From the NCBI GenBank assembly GCA_050010135.1, contig JBEKLP010000004.1, forward strand, positions 1 to 64,000: a stretch of DNA of 64,000 bases. The letters run 5' to 3'. This document shows positions 43,299 through 51,666 of this stretch, piece by piece (the first letter of the stretch is position 1; every line of letters starts with the position of its first letter). Source of the stretch: FEN-1073 sp050010135 (GTDB lineage Bacteria > Chloroflexota > Anaerolineae > Anaerolineales > RBG-16-64-43). A model generated the notes under the pieces. That model worked only from the letters and a program-made list of their open reading frames with translations, did not search any database and had not been told where the DNA came from. A program made the translations under genes and the position numbers.

Positions 43299-44421
43299 CA
43301 TCCATCTTCTCAAAGCAACCGGCATCGCCGGTGCCGAAACCCACCTCCTGGCCCTTCTCCCCGCACTGCGCGGACAAGGGATCGATTGCGGTGTTATTTT
43401 ATTGGAGGACCCGCGCCGAGAGCAACGCGATTTCCGGGAACATCTGGAACGGAGCGGCGTACCGGTCCATTCGTTGCCGATCCGCTGGCATATCGATCCG
43501 GGGCTTCCCGCCCGGCTGGAGGATCTTCTTCGCGGGGAACCGTTCGACATCCTCCACGCACATCTTCCGCACGGGGAAGTCTATGGCGAGTTTGCGATGA
43601 GATCGTTTCCCTCCGGAAAGTTTGTCGTTTCCCGGCACAACGACGACCGCTTCCGGCGCACTCTGCCGATGCGTTGGGTATTCGCGCCGTCCCTACGGCG
43701 AGCCGATCGGATCGTTGCGATCTCCCAATCCATCCGCCGTTTTCTGATCGACGTCGAGCGTGCACCCGCCGAAAAAATCGAAGTCGTTCCATACGGACTG
43801 GACGCAGACGCGTTCGCGCGGGAGGCTCATCCCGGCGCCTTTCGCCGGGAGATCGGAGCGGGGGAAAATCCGTTGGTGGGATTCATCGGCCGGATGACGG
43901 CTCAGAAGGGTGTCGATATCTTGTTGCGGGTGTTTGCCCGTGTCCAGCGGCGCCACCCGACAGCGAAATTAATTCTGGTGGGAGACGGACCCGATCGCCA
44001 AGGTTTGATGCGTTTGGCCAAATCCCTCGGTCTGCAGAGAGTGATGTTTCTCGGGTGGCGCACCGATGCCGCCGATATCCTAGCGGATATCGATCTGCTG
44101 GCGATTCCCTCGCGCTGGGAGGGATTCGGCCTGGTCGCGTTGGAAGCCATGGCCTTGGGGAAACCGATTGCGGCGTCGAGAGTTTCCGCGCTTCCGGAGA
44201 TTGTGGTGCAGTCTGAGACCGGGTTATTGTTGACACCCGGCGGCGTGGAGGAGTGGGCGGACGGGATAATCGCAATCCTATCCGATCCAAAAGGAGCGGT
44301 CGCAATGGGCCGCGCCGGAAGGGACCGGGTATTAAAAGAATTTCCCGTGGAACGCATGGCGCGGCGGACGGCAGGGGTCTATCATATGTTGACGGACAAC
44401 CCGCACGGGGGCAAGGCGTAA
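43291..44421 (+). CDS. Glycosyltransferase family 4
   Basis: 376 residues, ATG 43291. All GT4 landmarks are present: IHLLKATGIAGAETHLL (donor-domain glycine loop), HAHLPHGEVYGEF, VAISQSIRRFL, VVPYGLDADAF, VGFIGRMTAQKGVDILL, LVGDGPDRQGLMRLA, DLLAIPSRWEGFGLVALEAMALG (intact EX7E) and LPEIVVQSETGLLLTPGG. Its C-terminal KEFPVERMARRTAGVYHML is repeated in a remnant at 46682-46786. It is a textbook inverting/retaining GT-B transferase with unknown sugar specificity. Confidence 0.92.
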   Translation: MRSIHLLKATGIAGAETHLLALLPALRGQGIDCGVILLEDPRREQRDFREHLERSGVPVHSLPIRWHIDPGLPARLEDLLRGEPFDILHAHLPHGEVYGEFAMRSFPSGKFVVSRHNDDRFRRTLPMRWVFAPSLRRADRIVAISQSIRRFLIDVERAPAEKIEVVPYGLDADAFAREAHPGAFRREIGAGENPLVGFIGRMTAQKGVDILLRVFARVQRRHPTAKLILVGDGPDRQGLMRLAKSLGLQRVMFLGWRTDAADILADIDLLAIPSRWEGFGLVALEAMALGKPIAASRVSALPEIVVQSETGLLLTPGGVEEWADGIIAILSDPKGAVAMGRAGRDRVLKEFPVERMARRTAGVYHMLTDNPHGGKA

Positions 44422-44519
44422 ACCGGATCTGTTTCAAGGAGAGAAGGCGGTCGAATTCTTCGCGCCTTGTCTCCGTGAGAGCCCGGGGGACGCGGAACTT
44501 CCAGAAGGAGAATCCTCGC

Positions 44520-45524
44520 GTGAGATGGGTGTCTTCGGCGCACGGAATAATAAAGCGGGCCTATCTGGGTTTTCAACCCCGTGCCGTCGTTTTAATGTAT
44601 CACCGGATCGCGGATGCGGTTGCCGACCCCTTCAACCTATGCGTCTCGCCTGAAAATTTTAATGAGCAGTTGGAAATGCTCCGGACGCATTATCGGGTAC
44701 TGCCCCTGGAGGATATCCTCCCGGCGCTGCGGGAGGGAAAACTTCGATCCACCGCGGTAGCAATAACCTTTGACGATGGATATGCCGATAACTGTCATAC
44801 CGCCGCCGTGTCGCTCGCCCGCCATGGATTGCCGGCAACCGTATTTGTCACCAGCGGTTATCTGGACGGGCGCCGGGAATATTGGTGGGATGAACTCGTC
44901 CGCCTCGTTTTCGAAAGTCGATCCGATCCTTCGCATTGGCGCTTGGAGGAAATAAATTTCCCCTCGGCGGGGACGGCGGGTATGGATCGGGGAGAAATCG
45001 TCAGCCAACTTCAGGGATTCCTCCGCGGGCAGAGACCGGATCGCCGGGAAGCCGTCCTCGTCCGGTTGGCCAATTTGGCCGGATTGGAACGGGTTGTGCG
45101 CGAGTCCCACAGACCCATGACGGCGGAAGAATGCGCCGCGTTGGCCCGGGGAGGGTTAATCACTGTTGGTGCCCATACGGTCCGCCATGATTGGCTCGCG
45201 GCAATTCCGGGTGCGGAGCAGGACTATGAAATCCGCGAATCGAAGCGGGTATTGGAGGATATTACCGGGGCGCCGGTGCGTACCCTGGCCTACCCGTATG
45301 GCCGGCGGGATTCTGTCAGCCAAAAAACACTCGCGCGGGTGCGCGCGGCCGGATTTGTGTTGGCCTGTGCCAATGAACGGGGTTTGGTGCACGCCGATTC
45401 CAATCCATATTGGATTCCGCGCTGTATTCCGCACAACGTCGACGGGGAATCCTTCGCGAAGCGGATGCATGCGTTTTTCCAGGATCATTCTTCCATGCGT
45501 ATGCCATCCGGGCGCGAAGTATAA
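44520..45524 (+). CDS. Polysaccharide deacetylase (NodB-homology, CE4), second copy
   Basis: 334 residues from GTG 44520 (AAGGAG at 44505-44510). NodB motifs: PRAVVLMYHRIAD at the domain start, ITFDDGYADN, GAHTVRHDWLA and LAYPYGRRDS. It resembles the deacetylase at 9565 through the whole domain. No signal peptide, so it probably acts on a cytoplasmic or lipid-linked substrate. It is followed directly by an acyltransferase, which would allow removal of an acetyl group and replacement with another acyl group; this is inference. An in-frame extension upstream to 44253 is possible but overlaps the preceding gene. Confidence 0.86.
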   Translation: MRWVSSAHGIIKRAYLGFQPRAVVLMYHRIADAVADPFNLCVSPENFNEQLEMLRTHYRVLPLEDILPALREGKLRSTAVAITFDDGYADNCHTAAVSLARHGLPATVFVTSGYLDGRREYWWDELVRLVFESRSDPSHWRLEEINFPSAGTAGMDRGEIVSQLQGFLRGQRPDRREAVLVRLANLAGLERVVRESHRPMTAEECAALARGGLITVGAHTVRHDWLAAIPGAEQDYEIRESKRVLEDITGAPVRTLAYPYGRRDSVSQKTLARVRAAGFVLACANERGLVHADSNPYWIPRCIPHNVDGESFAKRMHAFFQDHSSMRMPSGREV

Positions 45525-45550
45525 CGAAACGGAATTGGGGAGAATCGCCG

Positions 45551-46651
45551 ATGGCCCAATATTCCATCTCGAAAAGTAGACCCACCAAAGATCGGCTCTT
45601 GGAGTTGGAAGGCCTGAGCGAATCAAATCGATATCGGGTTCATATGAACCCGGACTGGTTTGCCGATTACATCGAGTGTTTCCAACGGCAGAGTTCCGCC
45701 TTCCTTTTGGAAGCTCGCGAAACAGGGTCCGGAAAACTCGTCGGTGCCTTACCCCTGGAAATTCAAGAAGTGCTGAATGAACGCGGCCGGAAAATGAGAC
45801 AGCTGGTTCCATTGGCCGGCGGGCAATCGGATTTCAGTCTTTTCCTTTGCCTACCGGGTCACGAGCAAGCGTATGCCCGGGGGATTGTCCATTGGTTGGT
45901 TCAGCATCGGCAGGAATGGGAATCGCTGCGAATGAATGTGGTCCCACAATCCTCCAGGGGATGGCCCGAATTTGCGCACGCGCTTGAGGGCTCCGGGTTT
46001 TCATCCAAAGTGTCTCAGGATCGATTCTTCTATAAAGTCAATACGGATGGCCGTTGGGAGGATTACGAAAAAGGTTTTTTACACCGGCGTCTGGATACTT
46101 TGCGTAACTTGATGAATCAGCTGACCCGAGACTACGGTGAAATACAGGCGCGAATCCTTGAGACTGGAATCGAAGACCATCTGGATAACCTGATGACCTG
46201 GTACCGACAGCGGCGCAAGGAAATCGGCCAGAAGGATGCATTTGGGATCTACCCGGAGAAGCTGGGATTCCTGAAATCCGTCATTCGGGATTTTGAGCCG
46301 AAGCGGCTTGTCCGACTATCCATGTTGACCGCAGGAAAGGAAGTCTTGGCATATCAGCTCGACTGGATCGATCAGGGAATTTGGTATTACTACATGCCCG
46401 CCTTTAATGAGCGTTTCGCTAAGTACTCGCCGAGCAAGATCCTGTTATTCGAAACGATGAGAATGGCATTCGGCGATCCGGCGATCCATGAATTTAATTT
46501 CATGCGGGGTGAAGAAACCTACAAGGCACAATTCGCCAATGAGACGGAAGCTTTTATTTCGATAAGGGTATCCAACCCATGGTCGTTTCGCTTCAAGGCA
46601 GCCGCTCTATTTTCGCGCATAGCCGCGCTGCGCGACCGGATTATCCGATAG
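45551..46651 (+). CDS. FemAB/BioF2-like acyltransferase (GNAT fold)
   Basis: 366 residues from ATG 45551 (GGGGAG upstream). The protein has the two-lobed acetyltransferase layout of the BioF2-like (Acetyltransf_6) group. Typical elements are HMNPDWFADYIECF, the loop PLAGGQSDF, the arginine-rich linker LHRRLDTLRNLMNQL and the second lobe with VLAYQLDWIDQGIWYYYMPAF, then ILLFETMRMAFGDP and EFNFMRGEETYKAQF. In glycan loci these enzymes acylate amino sugars. Its place right after a deacetylase suggests re-acylation of a freed amino group. Slightly lower G+C than neighbours. Confidence 0.8.
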   Translation: MAQYSISKSRPTKDRLLELEGLSESNRYRVHMNPDWFADYIECFQRQSSAFLLEARETGSGKLVGALPLEIQEVLNERGRKMRQLVPLAGGQSDFSLFLCLPGHEQAYARGIVHWLVQHRQEWESLRMNVVPQSSRGWPEFAHALEGSGFSSKVSQDRFFYKVNTDGRWEDYEKGFLHRRLDTLRNLMNQLTRDYGEIQARILETGIEDHLDNLMTWYRQRRKEIGQKDAFGIYPEKLGFLKSVIRDFEPKRLVRLSMLTAGKEVLAYQLDWIDQGIWYYYMPAFNERFAKYSPSKILLFETMRMAFGDPAIHEFNFMRGEETYKAQFANETEAFISIRVSNPWSFRFKAAALFSRIAALRDRIIR

Positions 46652-46681
46652 CCACGCCGTTTTTTGACACGTTTCCTTTGA

Positions 46682-46786
46682 GCCGATTCTTGGGAGGACT
46701 CTTTTGCAAAGGAATGGGTGCGTAAGGAATTTCCCGTGGAATGGATGGTGCGGCGAACGGCACAATTATATAAAAACTGGATATAA
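46682..46786 (+). pseudogene. Remnant of a GT4 gene (last 34 codons)
   Basis: In the 413-base gap after the acyltransferase the frame ending at TAA 46784 reads KEWVRKEFPVEWMVRRTAQLY. This matches the last part of the GT4 at 43291 (KEFPVERMARRTAGVY). A stop (TGA 46679) sits just upstream, so only the tail remains. It marks the place where a GT4 gene was lost or where a segment was joined. Confidence 0.7.
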
Positions 46787-46842
46787 TTCCATGGATAGCA
46801 AGGGAGAGATTGATAAAATAGTTTGATCGTCGGAGGATAAAT

Positions 46843-46863
46843 CGGATTTACCCGGTAAATCCG
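46843..46863. promoter_or_regulatory. Perfect inverted repeat, possible operator
   Basis: CGGATTTACC, one central base, then GGTAAATCCG: a perfect 10-base inverted repeat in the long gap before the fucosyltransferase gene. It has no T-run, so it is not a terminator. Size and symmetry suit a dimeric regulator, but no regulator gene is in the window. The rest of the gap holds only the GT4 remnant and no other coding signal. Confidence 0.45.
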
Positions 46864-47064
46864 GCCAAAATCCCCTGTCTTCCCACACCCGATTGTCCGC
46901 CAAGTTCGGGATAGGTATCCGAGCATACATCAGAAGCCCGGAATTCAATTTCGAGCGGGGAACGTAGCACTGTTCGATTGGCTACCATTAACTTTCTGCC
47001 AAGCCGGATGATCGATAGTGGGGAATATAAGGATGAGAAAGAAAAAACGGATTGGAAAACGAAG

Positions 47065-47904
47065 ATGCCCCCCCCTATAAAAAAAACCAACACCGCGCGG
47101 CATCCATCCATCCTTGTTCTTGAGCCGATATATGGTCTGGCCAATCGAATGGGATTCGTCGATTCGGCTATTGCCCTCTCGAAGAAATTGGAACTGGATC
47201 TCCAGATCCTCTGGTTCCGCGACCCGACCTTAAACTGCCGTTTTGACGATCTGTACGTTGTCCCGCAATCCATTTCCCGAGTCGTCGATATCCGGCTGGG
47301 GAATTTCTCTCGACTTTTTCGAAAGATTCTCCGCGCATATTTTTCCCATGCGTTTGATTTTTTTGCAGGCCCGAATCAAATAAAGGGGTTGCTTGCCCGG
47401 CAATATAACTTTGAAGAGCTTCAGGGATGCCATCGCATCTTCCTGTGGGGATACAGGCAATTCTATCCTTCCGCATTACCTTTCTCCGATCTGGTTCCGA
47501 CGAAAGCCCTCCAATCGCTTATCGATTCCTACGATTTGGGGGAGCGAGCCGTCGGCGTGCATATCCGACGTACCGATTTTAAGTTATCTGACTACTATAG
47601 TACGACTTCCTGGTTTATTGCGGCGATGAAGAAAGAAGTGCAGCAGGATCCGAATACCGTCTTTTTTGTTGCCAGCGACTCCCCCGATGAAGAGGAACGT
47701 ATGCGCAGGGAGTTTCCGGATAGAATTCTCGTGCATAGAAAACGCAGTTATAACCGAGACAATCCGATTGCTGTACAGGATGCATTGATCGATCTCTATT
47801 GTCTTGCCAAATGCCGGAAACTTCTTGGCAGTTACGAAAGTTCCTTTTCGGAAATGGCGTGGCAAATTCGAGGAATCGAAAAGCATATTTCTTCGGATGT
47901 ATGA
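47065..47904 (+). CDS. Putative fucosyltransferase (HxRRxD superfamily)
   Basis: 279 residues from ATG 47065; TTG 46978 and ATG 47008 are alternatives, all with weak ribosome binding sites. The start reads ILVLEPIYGLANRMGFVDSA, a donor-domain loop seen in GT11/GT23-like enzymes. The key motif is VGVHIRRTDF (H-x-R-R-x-D), the GDP-fucose-binding signature of alpha-1,2-, alpha-1,6- and O-fucosyltransferases. It is followed by VFFVASDSPDEE and ALIDLYCLAKCRKLLGSYESSFSEMA, also typical. GDP-fucose would come from gmd and fcl about 40 kb upstream. Specific linkage unknown. Confidence 0.72.
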   Translation: MPPPIKKTNTARHPSILVLEPIYGLANRMGFVDSAIALSKKLELDLQILWFRDPTLNCRFDDLYVVPQSISRVVDIRLGNFSRLFRKILRAYFSHAFDFFAGPNQIKGLLARQYNFEELQGCHRIFLWGYRQFYPSALPFSDLVPTKALQSLIDSYDLGERAVGVHIRRTDFKLSDYYSTTSWFIAAMKKEVQQDPNTVFFVASDSPDEEERMRREFPDRILVHRKRSYNRDNPIAVQDALIDLYCLAKCRKLLGSYESSFSEMAWQIRGIEKHISSDV

Positions 47905-47951
47905 GTTCCGGATGTCCAAGACGCAATTATTGAAAGAGGACCATCCGCCGA

Positions 47952-49163
47952 ATGGATTCGATGAACGATAACACAGGATCTCCATTGCGAATCGCATTGG
48001 TTATCGCGCGCTTGAATGTCGGCGGACCGGCTACGCATGTGATCGAACTTGCGGCAGGCCTGCCGCGGGACGAGTTCGAGGTCCGGCTGATTACCGGGCG
48101 CGAAGGGCCGGGAGAAACCGGGATGCACTATCTAGCCGAGCAAATGGGGGTGAAGCCGGAAATTCTCCTGCAACTTTCACCGCGGATCGGGCCGGCCGAC
48201 GTGCTCGTCTTCCTCCGCCTGCGGGCCATTTTCCGAAATTGGAAACCCGATGTGGTTCATACCCACACGGCAAAGGCGGGCGCGGTGGGCCGCACGGCGG
48301 CCCGCTGCGCCGGCGTGCCGGTGGTGGTGCACACCTTCCACGGCCATGTGCTGCGCGGGTATTTTTCCCCTCCGGTTGAATTCTTCTTCCGATCGCTCGA
48401 ACGGATGCTTGCCCGCATCACAGATAAGATCGTCACCCTCAGCCCGGCGCTGAAAGCCGATCTGGTCGATATGGGAATCGCCCCGGCCGGGAAGATCGAT
48501 GTGGTTCCCCTGGGTATGAATCTCGATCCGCTCCTGGACTGTTCGTCACGTCGCGGGGAGCTGAGATCCGAGCTGGGAATCGGCCCGGATCAACCCCTGA
48601 TAGGAATTGTGGGACGTTTGGTGGCTATCAAGAATCACCGCCTATTTCTGGAGGCGGCGCGAAGCATGGTAGACTCGGGAAATCCGGCCCATTTTGCGAT
48701 CGTAGGGGATGGGGAATTGCGCAATTCGCTTCAGGAACTTGCGAGCGAGATGGGAATCGCAAGCCGCGTGCATTTCCTGGGCTGGAAAAAGGATATGCTG
48801 CCGGTGTACGCGGCGTTTGACCTGCTCGCGTTGACCTCCGACAACGAAGGGACCCCGGTGGCGGTCATCGAAGCCATGGCCGCCGGTGTGCCGGTAGTGG
48901 CGACGGCGGTGGGGGGCGTGCCGGATGTGATCCGGGACGGGGAAACGGGGTGGCTCGTGCCGCCCGGAGACGCGTCGGCACTCCGCCGCGCCTGGCTGGC
49001 AGCCCTACGACGGGATCCAAGTATCGAGGCTGCCATTATCCGTGGCCAACGGGAAGTGTTGGAGCGCTTTGGACAGGAACAAATGATTTCCACGATGGCT
49101 GATTTGTATCGCCGTTTGGCATCCAAGACAGACGAAACCGCCCGCATCCGGCCAGCTGCATGA
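47952..49163 (+). CDS. Glycosyltransferase family 4 (WbnK/WecA-adjacent type)
   Basis: 403 residues. Conserved blocks: IALVIARLNVGGPATHVIELAAGL, VVHTHTAKAGAVGRTAA, VVHTFHGHVLRGYF, VVPLGMNLDPLL, IGIVGRLVAIKNHRLFLEAA, DLLALTSDNEGTPVAVIEAMAAG (intact EX7E) and GGVPDVIRDGETGWLVPPGD. GT4 enzymes with the H-T-H-T-A-K-A-G block are frequently found next to polyprenyl-phosphate phosphotransferases and add the second sugar. The next gene, a WecA-like enzyme, follows by ATGA overlap, supporting that role. Confidence 0.92.
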   Translation: MDSMNDNTGSPLRIALVIARLNVGGPATHVIELAAGLPRDEFEVRLITGREGPGETGMHYLAEQMGVKPEILLQLSPRIGPADVLVFLRLRAIFRNWKPDVVHTHTAKAGAVGRTAARCAGVPVVVHTFHGHVLRGYFSPPVEFFFRSLERMLARITDKIVTLSPALKADLVDMGIAPAGKIDVVPLGMNLDPLLDCSSRRGELRSELGIGPDQPLIGIVGRLVAIKNHRLFLEAARSMVDSGNPAHFAIVGDGELRNSLQELASEMGIASRVHFLGWKKDMLPVYAAFDLLALTSDNEGTPVAVIEAMAAGVPVVATAVGGVPDVIRDGETGWLVPPGDASALRRAWLAALRRDPSIEAAIIRGQREVLERFGQEQMISTMADLYRRLASKTDETARIRPAA

Positions 49164-50686
49164 GCCAATATCTTCCTCTTGTCATCCTCGCCTTCCTAGC
49201 TGCGTTCGTAGCCACTCCGATCGTCGGACGGGTGGCTTCACGCACGGGGTTTGTGGATGAACCCCAGCCGCACAAAATGCACGTCCGCCCGATACCACTC
49301 CTGGGCGGGCTCGCGATCTACCTCGCATTGTGCGTCGCCCTGTTCATCACCCTATTTCGGGTGAACCTCGCTTCCGATATGACCCAGATGGCGGCGATCG
49401 CCGTTGGCGCGACGCTCCTCATGCTGGTGGGATTGTGGGATGACCGGCGGGGAATTGCGCCTCGTGCGAAGCTTCTGGCCCAGATAGCGGCCGGGCTGAT
49501 TGCAGCCGCCGCCGGCGTGCGAGTGTTTTTATTCCCGTGGCCGGTTATGAACTTTGCGATCACGCTGTTCTGGTTCGTGGGAATCAGCAACGCCGTCAAC
49601 CTGATGGACAACATGGACGGTCTGGCGGCGGGAACGTCCGCGGTTTCCGCACTCTTCTTCACCATTCTGGCCGCCTCCGCCGGCCAGGGTTTGGTGGCAA
49701 GCCTCGCGGCAGCGGTGACGGGCGCTTCACTCGGGTTCCTCTACTACAATATTTCGCCCGCGATGATTTTCATGGGAGATACGGGATCGCTGCTTCTGGG
49801 GTTCCTCCTGGCGGTGATTGGAATTAAATATTCCCCGACCACGCTTCCACTGGGATCTACCTGGATGGTTCCGATCGTCGTGCTCGGGCTTCCGGTGTTT
49901 GATACCACACTGGTCACGTTTTCAAGGCTGCTCTCTCGGAGGCCGGTTTCCCAAGGTGGAACCGATCACACCTCGCACCGGTTGGCCCGGCTTGGATTGG
50001 GCATCAACCGGGCGGTCCTTACGATGTATATCCTAGCCGCGGCGTTGGGTATGTTGGCCATCTATATCACCCAATCCCCGCCCGCGACGGCGACCGTTCT
50101 GTTCATAGCGCTGCTGGCGGTGGGCGTGATCGGACTGCTGATCCTGGAACGCGCGCGTCCGATTCCTTCCACCAACCCGTTGGTGGTCATCCTGGCGGAG
50201 GACGACCAAGCGCGGACGGCGATCCGGGCGGCGCGGGAGATCTCGTCTCAGTTGGCGGTGGTGGCTTCCCCGCGCTCGGATCCGGCGATTCTGCGCGCTT
50301 ATCTGCGTGAGTTGGCACTGACGCCGGAGGCGTTTTCCCGGTGGCTGGACTCTGGTACAGACGACGCCGTCGGGCCGAAAGAAATGTGGAACGAGGTTTT
50401 CCGACTATGCGGTATTGTGGTGCAGGTCACCGACGGCTCGCATCCGGCGCGCTTGTTGGAGCTATTGCGCGAGTCGCATCTGGTCATCGTCTGCCGCGGG
50501 CAGGGCTGGTCCCCGGGGGTCCGCGCGTTGCTCTCCGAATTCCGCGGCCGAATGGTCCTAGCGCCCGGAGTGGAACTCCGCGGCGAGTTCACCCTTCCGG
50601 AAAACCAGTGGAACGACCCGAAGATTCTCCTCCGCGTACTCGAGGATACCCTGCTGGGAGCCCAACGAAAGGAAAAGAAATCATGA
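49160..50686 (+). CDS. Undecaprenyl-phosphate GlcNAc-1-phosphate transferase-like (WecA/MraY family) with C-terminal extension
   Basis: 508 residues. Residues 1-340 form the normal polytopic PNPT domain: HKMHVRPIPLLGG (38-50), LWDDRRG (92-98), NLMDNMDGLAAG (147-158) with the metal-binding acids, FMGDTGS (204-210) and GTDHTSHRL (267-275). It attaches a sugar-1-phosphate (GlcNAc or GalNAc-like) to undecaprenyl phosphate, starting glycan synthesis. From about 345 to the end there is an extra soluble domain of some 160 residues (LVVILAEDDQARTAIRAARE, VVQVTDGSHPARLLELLRES) that the family normally lacks; it looks like an alpha/beta regulatory domain. Its role is unknown. Confidence 0.9.
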   Translation: MSQYLPLVILAFLAAFVATPIVGRVASRTGFVDEPQPHKMHVRPIPLLGGLAIYLALCVALFITLFRVNLASDMTQMAAIAVGATLLMLVGLWDDRRGIAPRAKLLAQIAAGLIAAAAGVRVFLFPWPVMNFAITLFWFVGISNAVNLMDNMDGLAAGTSAVSALFFTILAASAGQGLVASLAAAVTGASLGFLYYNISPAMIFMGDTGSLLLGFLLAVIGIKYSPTTLPLGSTWMVPIVVLGLPVFDTTLVTFSRLLSRRPVSQGGTDHTSHRLARLGLGINRAVLTMYILAAALGMLAIYITQSPPATATVLFIALLAVGVIGLLILERARPIPSTNPLVVILAEDDQARTAIRAAREISSQLAVVASPRSDPAILRAYLRELALTPEAFSRWLDSGTDDAVGPKEMWNEVFRLCGIVVQVTDGSHPARLLELLRESHLVIVCRGQGWSPGVRALLSEFRGRMVLAPGVELRGEFTLPENQWNDPKILLRVLEDTLLGAQRKEKKS

Positions 50687-51657
50687 CGCATACGCTCATT
50701 ACCGGCGGCGCCGGGTTCATCGGCAGCCACCTGGCCGAAGCGCTTCTTGCGCGCGGGGACCAGGTGACTGTCATCGACGATTTGTCGACGGGCCGATTCG
50801 AAAATATCGCGCTCCTGGCGGAAAAGCCCGGGTTCCGCTTCGCCCTGGAAACAATTACCAACGAAACGGTCATGGACCGGCTGGGAAGCGAGTGCGATCG
50901 CATCCTACACCTGGCGGCGGCGGTGGGCGTCCAGCTCATCGTTAACGATCCGGTACGCACCATCGAAACAAACGTCATGGGAACCGAGGCCGTGCTGCGC
51001 GTCGCGCGGCGCTACCGCAAGAAGGTTTTTCTGGCATCCACCTCGGAAGTTTACGGCAAGAACGACAAAGTCCCGTTCCGCGAGGAGGACGACGGGGTTT
51101 TCGGCGCCACCACGATCACCCGCTGGGCCTATGCCACGTCCAAGGCGCTCGACGAATTCCTGGCCCTGGCCTACTTTCGATCGAAAAGCCTTCCGGTGGT
51201 CATCGGCCGGTTCTTTAATACCATCGGCCCGCGCCAGAGTGCGCAATACGGCATGGTCATTCCCCGCTTTGTACGCCAGGCCCTATCGGACGAACCGATC
51301 ACCGTGTACGGCGACGGCAAGCAAACCCGGTGCTTCTGCAACGTGCGCGATGTGGTGGCGGCGATTCTCCTGCTGCTCGAACATCCCGGCGCGGAGGGCC
51401 AGGTGTTCAACATCGGCTCCCAGGAGGAAATCGGCATGCGCACCTTGGCCGACATGGTCAAAGCCCGCACGGGTTCTTCCTCCGAAATCCGGGCGGTCCC
51501 CTACGATCAGGCTTACGATGGGGGATTTGAAGATATGCGCCGGCGGGTCCCGGATATCCATAAGATCCAACAAGCCACGGGGTGGTCGCCGAAGATTCCC
51601 CTGGCTCAAACCTTGGACGAGATTATCGCGTACTTCCGCAACCGGCCGGCGGCGTAG
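50683..51657 (+). CDS. NAD-dependent nucleotide-sugar epimerase/decarboxylase (extended SDR)
   Basis: 324 residues from ATG 50683 (ATGA overlap, with AAAGGAAAAG upstream). Rossmann motif GGAGFIG (8-14), IDDLSTG, STSEVYG with the catalytic Ser/Thr near 119-120, and Y150-A-T-S-K154. FNTIGPRQSAQYGMVIPRFVRQAL and YGDGKQTRCFCNVRDV place it with UDP-glucuronate decarboxylase / UDP-glucose 4-epimerase-like SDRs; which reaction it catalyses is not decided by sequence. If a decarboxylase, it would turn UDP-glucuronate (from the dehydrogenase at 14287) into UDP-xylose. Confidence 0.85.
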   Translation: MTHTLITGGAGFIGSHLAEALLARGDQVTVIDDLSTGRFENIALLAEKPGFRFALETITNETVMDRLGSECDRILHLAAAVGVQLIVNDPVRTIETNVMGTEAVLRVARRYRKKVFLASTSEVYGKNDKVPFREEDDGVFGATTITRWAYATSKALDEFLALAYFRSKSLPVVIGRFFNTIGPRQSAQYGMVIPRFVRQALSDEPITVYGDGKQTRCFCNVRDVVAAILLLLEHPGAEGQVFNIGSQEEIGMRTLADMVKARTGSSSEIRAVPYDQAYDGGFEDMRRRVPDIHKIQQATGWSPKIPLAQTLDEIIAYFRNRPAA

Positions 51658-51666
51658 GCGGGGACC

